NCBI GenBank assembly: GCA_027623585.1
Contig: JAQBVK010000177.1
Coordinates: 1-5,511 of the forward strand
Length of the DNA: 5,511 bases
Direction of reading: 5' to 3'
Source of the DNA: Planctomycetota bacterium
Lineage (GTDB): Bacteria; Planctomycetota; UBA1135
Translations under genes and position numbers: made by a program
Part shown: positions 1 to 5,511 of the stretch, one piece after another
How the letters are laid out: each line of letters opens with the position of its first letter
Numbering within the stretch: position 1 is the stretch's first letter
The notes under the pieces: generated by a model
Told to the model about the DNA's origin: nothing
The model's database searches: none
What the model saw: the letters and a program-made list of their open reading frames with translations, nothing else

Positions 1-1255
1 TCTTCGCGAACCACTCTTGTTCCTCGTCGAGGACGAAGAGTCCGGGCAACACGCGATCACCGGCTCGCGGAAAGGACACCACGGTCCAGGCGCCGTCGCC
101 GGGAACTCCCAACCACGCATCGGCGGCCTTGACGAGACGATGCAGAGCGGCGACCGCCTCATCCGGCACGATCGCCTTGGCGTCGAGGCGCAGGTACCAG
201 GTCGTGCCCGATTGCTGCCGTTTCTGAAAACGCCCGCTTACGAAGAAGGGCCAGCAAAGACCCGCCGGCACCGGTCCGACCTGCGTAAGCGCGCCCTGCT
301 CCTCGAGTTCATGCTTGTGCATCCACTCGGTGGGGCCGAGTAACTCGACGTGACCCGGGTGGCGAGCCTCCAGACTCCAAGACGGAGGCAACCAGCGGCC
401 CGGCGGCTCCGCCGGGAGCGCCAACCAGATTGGATCGAAGGCGGCGAGATCGCCTTGCGGGGAGTAGAGCAGGCTCCACGCGAACAAGGGCTGGTTGGGA
501 TCCGCCGATGCCGACAAGCGGTAGCGGATGAATCCATCCTCATCCGTGCCGAGGTCGATCGCGCCGGGCGGAAGATTCCACTCCGCGCGCGCGGGAATCC
601 TTCCTCCTTCCGCAACCGGCTTGGCGCGCACCGCGACGTCGAGGTCGCCTTGGTCGCGGCGGCTCACGAAATCGAGCCGGATTTCGAGCGCCCACGGCAG
701 CGCGAGCGCTTCGCTGCCGGGCGCAAGGCCGCGGTGGAGATCACGATCGACCGCGGGAGCCGGGATCCAAACGTCCGGGATCCGGAAGCGGTCGGCGGTG
801 TCAAGGCCCTCGGCGATGCGCGTAGCCGGACCATCCCACAAGAAATGGATCATCTGCTCGCCCACCACCGCCACGCGCTCCACGACCGCGCCCGGCTGCT
901 TGCCCTCCTTCTTGTAGTTCACGGTGTGGCCGGCGATCTCCGGAACGCCGCCCCACTGGCCAGACCAAGCCGTGAAGGAGATTTCCTCGGCCTCCAGGGC
1001 TGTCGTGCCCCAGGCTCGCTGCTTCAGATCGCGCAGCACCGAATCGGCATGCGCGCCGTAGCCGTCGAGCAGGAAGCGTTCGACCAGGAAACGCGCATCA
1101 CCGGCTTCTGTCTTCGACTCCCAAGCTTCACTCCTGCCGGACACCGGCGCGAACGCCGAATAGCCCTGCGGCAAGGCGCAAGTGAAGGGCGGATCCCCGG
1201 TTTGCTGCGCAGCGGCGAAGGCGAGCGGGGTGAGGAGGGCGGTCAGGAGGGCCAT
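1..1255 (-). CDS. Predicted exported protein of unknown function, 3' end outside window
   Basis: Reading the minus strand from an ATG at 1255 gives 418 codons without a stop up to the window edge, with GC-biased third positions throughout, so this is a real gene whose end lies outside. The start is supported by AGGAG five bases upstream; no other ATG, GTG or TTG was found in frame over the roughly 70 bases upstream. Residues 1-16 are hydrophobic and end in AFAAA, like a Sec signal peptide, although the n-region has no charged residue. Residues about 24-165 (starting CALPQGYSAF) alternate strands and amphipathic helices and recall small PsbP/DUF1795-like domains, a weak impression. Residues about 366-410 (LHRLVKAADAWLG, then VLPGLFVLDEE) resemble the segment before the zinc site of M1 aminopeptidase-like proteins, but no HExxH motif falls inside the window. 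The gene sits 8 bases behind clpX and is probably co-transcribed with it. Export and coding status are fairly sure; function is not. Confidence 0.85.
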   Translation of the reverse strand, partial: MALLTALLTPLAFAAAQQTGDPPFTCALPQGYSAFAPVSGRSEAWESKTEAGDARFLVERFLLDGYGAHADSVLRDLKQRAWGTTALEAEEISFTAWSGQWGGVPEIAGHTVNYKKEGKQPGAVVERVAVVGEQMIHFLWDGPATRIAEGLDTADRFRIPDVWIPAPAVDRDLHRGLAPGSEALALPWALEIRLDFVSRRDQGDLDVAVRAKPVAEGGRIPARAEWNLPPGAIDLGTDEDGFIRYRLSASADPNQPLFAWSLLYSPQGDLAAFDPIWLALPAEPPGRWLPPSWSLEARHPGHVELLGPTEWMHKHELEEQGALTQVGPVPAGLCWPFFVSGRFQKRQQSGTTWYLRLDAKAIVPDEAVAALHRLVKAADAWLGVPGDGAWTVVSFPRAGDRVLPGLFVLDEEQEWFAK

Positions 1256-1260
1256 GCCCG

Positions 1261-1263
1261 CTC

Positions 1264-1265
<2 letters not shown>
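1261..1265 (-). promoter_or_regulatory. Shine-Dalgarno site AGGAG overlapping the clpX stop codon
   Basis: On the minus strand the clpX stop TAG is followed at once by GAG, making AGGAG, then five bases (CGGGC), then the ATG at 1255. The overlap of the ribosome-binding site with the clpX stop suggests translational coupling of the downstream exported protein to clpX. It is the only strong Shine-Dalgarno sequence seen before a gene in the window, and it decides the start of that gene. Confidence 0.8.
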
Positions 1266-2592
<1,327 letters not shown>

Positions 2593-2636
2593 CCGGTTCT
2601 CATTGTACCCGATCAAGCACGCGCCCGGCAGGGGGC

Positions 2637-3251
2637 TCAGGCCTTGACCGCGCCGATGATCTCGTCCACGAGGCCGAAGCTCTTCGACTCCTCTGCGGAG
2701 AGGAATTTATCCCGGTCGGTGGCCTTCTCGATCGCCTTGAGCGACTGGCCGCTGTGGTGCGCCAGGATCTCGTTGAGGCGCACCTTCAACTGCAGGATCT
2801 CGCGCACCTGGATCTCCATGTCGGAGGCCGTGCCCTGCGTGCCGCCCCAAGGCTGGTGAATCATCACCCGCGAGTTGGGAAGGATGTAGCGCTTGCCATG
2901 AGTGCCGCCCGCAAGCAGCACCGCGCCCATCGAGGCGCATTGGCCGATGCAGTAGGTCGCGACGTTGCAATCGATGTACTGCATGGTGTCGTAGATCGCG
3001 AGGCCCGCCGTGACCGAACCGCCCGGCGAGTTGATGTACATCTGGATGTCCTGCGCCTTGTTCTGCTTGGCCAGGAACAGCAGTTGGGCGACCACCACGT
3101 TGGCCACCATGTCGTCGATGCCCGTGCCGAGGAACACGATGCGGTCCTCGAGCAGACGGCTGTAGAGGTCGTAGACCCGTTCCCCCCGTCCGGTCTTCTC
3201 GATGACGTAGGGGATGGAGAATCCTTGGGCGGGCAGGTTGAGGTCGCTCAT
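2637..3251 (-). CDS. clpP: ATP-dependent Clp protease proteolytic subunit ClpP
   Basis: ClpP is the cytoplasmic tetradecameric serine peptidase (family S14) that degrades proteins delivered by ClpX. Numbered from the ATG at 3251 (204 aa, near the 207 aa of E. coli), the conserved N-terminal part reads IPYVIEKTGRGER from about residue 13, followed by DLYSRLLEDRIVFLG, YINSPGG and the oxyanion region. The catalytic triad is visible: Ser107 in GQCASMGA, His132 in MIHQP and Asp181 in DRDKFLS. The first ten or so residues probably form a propeptide, but no E. coli-like cleavage site is obvious. A TTG at 3290 in the same frame would add 13 residues resembling no ClpP N-terminus and lies only four bases after the tig stop, so the ATG is chosen. 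The region before it has only a poor AGAAAG. The gene lies between tig and clpX on the same strand, the standard arrangement. A cysteine two residues before the catalytic serine, where E. coli has alanine, is the only departure noted near the active site. Confidence 0.97.
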   Translation of the reverse strand: MSDLNLPAQGFSIPYVIEKTGRGERVYDLYSRLLEDRIVFLGTGIDDMVANVVVAQLLFLAKQNKAQDIQMYINSPGGSVTAGLAIYDTMQYIDCNVATYCIGQCASMGAVLLAGGTHGKRYILPNSRVMIHQPWGGTQGTASDMEIQVREILQLKVRLNEILAHHSGQSLKAIEKATDRDKFLSAEESKSFGLVDEIIGAVKA

Positions 3252-3261
3252 CGGGTCGGTC

Positions 3262-3290
3262 TTTCTAGCCCCGCAGACGGGGTGACTCAA
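3262..3290 (-). promoter_or_regulatory. Possible promoter in the tig-clpP gap
   Basis: On the minus strand TTGAGT (3290-3285) and TAGAAA (3267-3262) each match four of six bases of the sigma-70 consensus hexamers and are separated by exactly 17 bases. Transcription would begin only a few bases before the clpP ATG. The spacer is filled by a perfect GC dyad, which could be an operator or could be coincidence. This is a pattern match only; read-through from tig would suffice to express clpP. Confidence 0.25.
3269..3282 (-). repeat. Inverted repeat (5-bp stem, 4-base loop) between tig and clpP
   Basis: The minus strand reads CCCCG-TCTG-CGGGG, a perfect compact GC hairpin in the 43-base gap between the tig stop and the clpP ATG. 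No run of T follows (the next bases are CTAGAAAG), so it does not look like an intrinsic terminator. It could be an RNA hairpin that modulates transcript decay between tig and clpP, or a small protein-binding dyad. The structure is seen directly; the role is unknown. Confidence 0.4.
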
Positions 3291-3294
3291 GCGT

Positions 3295-4617
3295 TCAGGA
3301 GAGGGGCGCGGCTTCCGGCTGGCGGGCCACGGTCTCCACGAGGTGCGCGCGCACTTTCTCCTGAAGAATGTCTGCGCGGAGCTGGTCGATGCGGCCTTCC
3401 TCCTTGAACCAGCGGCGCAACTCGGCCGGATCCACGTTCTGGCGCAAGGCCAGCGCGCGAACGGCGCCGTCGAGTTCGTTCTCGCTTACGCGGACCTTCT
3501 CGGTCTGGGCGACCTTGCGGATCACGAACCACTGCTTCAGGCGTTCCTCAGAGGCGGCGCGCATCTCGGCGCGATTCTCGTCGGCCGCTTGGGCGGCCTG
3601 CTCCTCGGTGGCCCCCTGCTGCTTCATCTGTTCGACGCGGCGGCCGATCGCGGCCTCCGACTCTTCGTCGATCATGCGCGCGGGCAGTTCGAAGGGTTGC
3701 AGCTCGAGCACCTTCTTCAAGATCTCTTGCGCTAGGCGCTCGCGCTCCCGGCGCGCGTTCTCGCGGCCGATCTGCGTGCCTAAGCGCTCGCGCAACTCTT
3801 CCTCATTCGGAAGCTTGAGCTCTTCCGCGAGTTCTGTAGGCGTGGCCACGCGCGGGGTCACCACGCTCTTGACGGTGACGTTGGCGGTGCCGCGCTTGCC
3901 GACCCACGCGGCTTCGGAGAAGCCCTCGTGGAAGTCGACCTCGACGCTGAAAGTGTCGCCGGCTTTGCGTCCGCGCACCGCGGCTTCCCAGGCCTGCTCG
4001 TCGCAACCGTAGAGCGGCGCGCCCGGCCCGACCTTGAGATCCTTCGCTTCGGGACCGTCCTGGCCGTCGAGCGCGTAGATCAGGTCGGCGACCGCGAGAT
4101 GTTCGTCGCCCACGGCCGCGCCTTCGGCAGGATCGAAGCGCGGATGATTGCCGCCGAGTGAACGCAGCCCTTCCTCGATCTGGTCGGCACTCGCGCGCGC
4201 GTCCTGGCGCTCAACTTGAATGGCGCTCCAGTCGGGCAGCACGACTTCGGGCAAGGTCTCGACTTCGAATTCGAGGTCGAGGTCTTTCTGCTCGTCTACT
4301 TCCTGCGTCTTGGGATCGAAACCCATCACGCGCAGCACTTCGTTGTGCAGGCCGGCGGCGCGGATGGCGTCGCTGATCACGTGTTCGAACAGGTGCTCGC
4401 GCGCGTGTTCGAGTGCGGAGTCGCCCAAGATCTGGCGGGCCATGTGCGCCGGCACCTTGCCGGGGCGGAAGCCGGGGACCTTGAGGCTGGAGGCGGCACG
4501 CCGATAGGCGTGGTCGAATTCCTCGGCGATCCGCGCGCTGGGCACGCGCAGGGTGATCTTCCAGTGGCAGGGGCCGAGAAGCGATTTCTCAGCCTGGAGC
4601 GGGGCGGCCTTATGCAC
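3295..4617 (-). CDS. tig: Trigger factor, ribosome-associated chaperone
   Basis: Trigger factor binds near the ribosome exit tunnel and shields nascent chains; it normally has a ribosome-binding N-domain, a peptidyl-prolyl isomerase (PPIase) domain and a helical C-terminal chaperone domain. The signature loop GFRPGKVP is at residues 49-56 of this 440-aa protein (family usually about 430-450). The middle domain spans about 161-255 and keeps a recognisable FKBP-like pattern (KVGPG, then GRKAGD, then VGKRGTANVTV), but the usual FPxxY active-site region reads DFHEGFSEAAW, so isomerase activity may be reduced. Residues about 260-440 are highly charged helices, including an ELPARMIDEE segment matching the family's VPxxLVDxE region. 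The start is a GTG; an in-frame TGA six bases upstream excludes any longer version, and no clear ribosome-binding site is seen. It heads the tig-clpP-clpX block, 75 bases after the upstream gene. Confidence 0.95.
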   Translation of the reverse strand: MHKAAPLQAEKSLLGPCHWKITLRVPSARIAEEFDHAYRRAASSLKVPGFRPGKVPAHMARQILGDSALEHAREHLFEHVISDAIRAAGLHNEVLRVMGFDPKTQEVDEQKDLDLEFEVETLPEVVLPDWSAIQVERQDARASADQIEEGLRSLGGNHPRFDPAEGAAVGDEHLAVADLIYALDGQDGPEAKDLKVGPGAPLYGCDEQAWEAAVRGRKAGDTFSVEVDFHEGFSEAAWVGKRGTANVTVKSVVTPRVATPTELAEELKLPNEEELRERLGTQIGRENARRERERLAQEILKKVLELQPFELPARMIDEESEAAIGRRVEQMKQQGATEEQAAQAADENRAEMRAASEERLKQWFVIRKVAQTEKVRVSENELDGAVRALALRQNVDPAELRRWFKEEGRIDQLRADILQEKVRAHLVETVARQPEAAPLS

Positions 4618-4629
4618 GGTTCAAAACGA

Positions 4630-4644
4630 CTTGCCGACGGCAAG
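4630..4644 (-). other. Hairpin followed by T-rich tract just before tig
   Basis: The minus strand reads CTTGCC-GTC-GGCAAG, a 6-bp stem with a 3-base loop, followed by TCGTTTTGAA and, 12 bases after the stem, the GTG start of tig. The stem plus T-rich tail could be a weak intrinsic terminator for the upstream repeat-protein gene, a leader attenuator of tig, or a structure in the tig 5' leader. The stem is short and the T-tract interrupted, so termination would be weak. Confidence 0.4.
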
Positions 4645-4685
4645 GGCGGGAGATTGTCGCCTGCTCGCCTATCGGCGGCAAGGGC
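4638..4685 (-). repeat. 10-bp direct repeat upstream of tig
   Basis: The minus-strand decamer GCCCTTGCCG occurs exactly twice, at 4685-4676 and 4647-4638, 38 bases start to start. The first copy overlaps the proposed -35 hexamer and the second begins at about the expected transcription start and forms half of the leader hairpin. The pair may be paired binding sites or a small duplication; no known operator was recognised. Confidence 0.4.
4653..4681 (-). promoter_or_regulatory. Candidate sigma-70-type promoter for tig-clpP-clpX
   Basis: On the minus strand TTGCCG (4681-4676) and GACAAT (4658-4653) each match four of six consensus bases and have an ideal 17-base spacer. Transcription would start near 4646, giving a leader of about 30 bases that holds the hairpin before the GTG. 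The position, in the only longer intergenic gap and directly ahead of tig, is what one expects for the operon promoter. No CIRCE-like heat-shock repeat was seen. This remains a motif match. Confidence 0.35.
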
Positions 4686-4692
4686 ACTCCGG

Positions 4693-5049
4693 CTACAGCC
4701 CGAACAGCCGCTTGAAGGGCTGTTTGTCGAGGAAGGTCGAGAATTCGGGCTGATCTTTGTATTTGGCCAGTTCGACGGGATTCAGGCCGGAGTCTTCCAG
4801 CCATTGCCCGGACTCCTTCGAGCGGCGCGAGCCGGCGGCGGCGCGCGCGGCCCACACGAAGTCGTCGCTGCTGATCGAGCGCTCAAAGGCGGTGCCCTCC
4901 AGCGAGTCGAAGGTCTTCTTGTAGTTCTTGAAGGCGTCGGAGTGATCGCCGACGTCCACTTGGCGGCGCGCGAGTGCGAGTTGTGAGCGGTAGGACTGGG
5001 GATTCTCGCGGGCTTCGCGCTCGACCTCGTCGAGCAAGAAGCCTTTGGC
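4693..5049 (-). CDS. C-terminal part of helical-repeat protein, separated by an apparent frameshift
   Basis: From about 5049 to the TAG at 4693 this frame encodes 118 residues with strongly GC-rich third positions. The TPR-like stretch (SYRSQLALARRQVDVGD, then AFKNYKKTFDS) fits a paired-helix repeat, and the end, DQPEFSTFLDKQPFKRLFGL, resembles the short tails that close many TPR arrays. An in-frame TGA at 5067-5065 closes the frame just upstream, and there is no convincing start: the first candidate is a TTG at 5037 inside an apparently continuous repeat. I infer it is the end of the gene entering from the right edge, joined by a one-base shift near 5050. No catalytic motif is visible, so it is probably a protein-interaction scaffold. 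It ends 75 bases before tig and may or may not be co-transcribed with it. Confidence 0.65.
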   Translation of the reverse strand, partial: AKGFLLDEVEREARENPQSYRSQLALARRQVDVGDHSDAFKNYKKTFDSLEGTAFERSISSDDFVWAARAAAGSRRSKESGQWLEDSGLNPVELAKYKDQPEFSTFLDKQPFKRLFGL

Positions 5050-5050
5050 G

Positions 5051-5511
5051 GTGCGCGAGCCGCATCAAGGTCCAGGCGACGTCCTCGCTGGACTCGGAGC
5101 GCGGCGCAGTGACGAGGTATTGCTCCATGGCGCGTTCGCCGTCGCGGAAACGAAAGAGCTTGGCGCCGGCCTCGAAGGCGGCGAGGAAGAGGCCGCGTTC
5201 CTGGCGCGGGCGCGCCGGGTCGAGCGCGCGCTCCACGAGGAAGGTCTGCGCGTCTTCAGAGGGATGCGCGAGGAGGAAGCGCGCGAGATCACGCTGCAGT
5301 CCCGTCGGCGCTGTGTCGAAAATCGAGGTCGGTAGCGCGAATTGGGCAGGCAAGGAGCGCGCTGTGAGCGCGATCAACATGTCCCCGAGGCCAGCGAGTT
5401 CGCCTTCCTCGGGCGCGAGGGCGGCAGCGAGCGCGACGGTTTCCTCGTCGGGCACGAGCAGCAGCAAGGCTTGCACCGCAGCTTGCCGAAGGGGGCTGGG
5501 CGGTCCTGCGG
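5051..5511 (-). CDS. Helical-repeat (HEAT/TPR-like) protein, 5' end outside window, frame lost near 5050
   Basis: This frame is open from the window edge and reads leucine- and alanine-rich amphipathic helices: SPLRQAAVQALLLLVPDEE looks like a HEAT-type unit, and a later stretch (LFRFRDGERAMEQYL, then DVAWTLMRLAH) is more TPR-like. Third positions are GC-rich down to about 5051; beyond that the same frame stays open to 4883, but its codon usage turns atypical (AGG CTT CTT GCT CGA CGA), showing that the true coding frame has changed. The visible 153 codons plus the continuation give at least about 271 residues of one repeat protein. No signal peptide or start can be judged because the 5' end is missing. 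The break could be a sequence error, a genuine disabling mutation or, less likely, programmed +1 frameshifting. The helical-repeat assignment is moderate; no specific function is recognised. Confidence 0.65.

Noticed and set aside
2623..2636. GCCC...GGGC hairpin in the clpP-clpX gap as a terminator
   Set aside because: The stem has only four base pairs with a six-base loop and no T-tract follows; clpX lies directly downstream in the same operon.
3252..3290. TTG start at 3290 extending ClpP by 13 residues
   Set aside because: The added residues match no ClpP N-terminus, the TTG lies four bases after the tig stop with no ribosome-binding site, and the ATG at 3251 gives the usual length.
2754..3407. 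Plus-strand open frame opposite clpP and the end of tig
   Set aside because: It is antisense to the confidently identified clpP gene and crosses the tig-clpP junction, so it is best explained as a shadow frame.
4216..4986. Plus-strand open frame of 256 codons across the start of tig and the upstream gene
   Set aside because: It spans two minus-strand genes and their gap. GC-rich DNA commonly leaves the antisense frame open, and the product shows no family features.
4883..5050. Continuation of the upstream repeat-protein frame to a stop at 4883
   Set aside because: Codon use becomes AT-shifted at third positions and the product turns into an arginine/proline-rich string, while the neighbouring frame keeps helical-repeat features, so this part is out of frame.

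Overview
The window carries one conserved housekeeping block, all on the minus strand: trigger factor (tig), the ClpP protease subunit and the ClpX unfoldase, in the classic order tig-clpP-clpX. An incomplete gene lies at each edge. The DNA is GC-rich, with strongly GC-biased third codon positions. The ClpX and ClpP sequences are clearly bacterial but not close to the Escherichia or Bacillus versions. The ClpX stretch reading NVSITRDVSGEGVQQ...ANVPPQGGRKHPEQ, the weak or absent Shine-Dalgarno sites before tig, clpP and clpX, and the alanine/arginine-rich exported neighbour would fit a Planctomycetota-like or other deep-branching high-GC bacterium. That placement is an inference with low confidence.

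Right edge (about 5511-4693, minus): the 3' part of a gene for a helical-repeat (HEAT/TPR-like) protein that enters from outside the window. Its frame is broken near 5041-5064: good coding sequence runs in one frame down to about 5051 and continues in another frame from about 5049 to a TAG at 4693. A 75-base gap follows. It holds a plausible sigma-70-type promoter, a 10-bp direct repeat and a hairpin just before the GTG start of tig.

Centre (4617-1264, minus): tig (GTG start, 440 aa), a 43-base gap with a compact GC dyad, clpP (204 aa, catalytic Ser/His/Asp present), a 44-base gap, then clpX (442 aa, zinc-binding domain and AAA+ core with the IGF loop that docks on ClpP). Trigger factor meets nascent chains at the ribosome, and ClpXP unfolds and degrades tagged or misfolded proteins, so the three genes form a protein-quality-control unit.

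Left edge (1255-1, minus): an open frame of 418 codons that starts 8 bases after the clpX stop behind a strong AGGAG site and runs off the window. It starts with a likely signal peptide. Its function is not recognised with confidence; its last visible part faintly resembles the start of an M1-type metallopeptidase-like domain. No RNA genes, mobile elements or CRISPR arrays were seen. The window is mostly ordinary core genome; the points worth checking are the frameshifted edge gene, the coupled exported protein behind clpX and the small intergenic signals.
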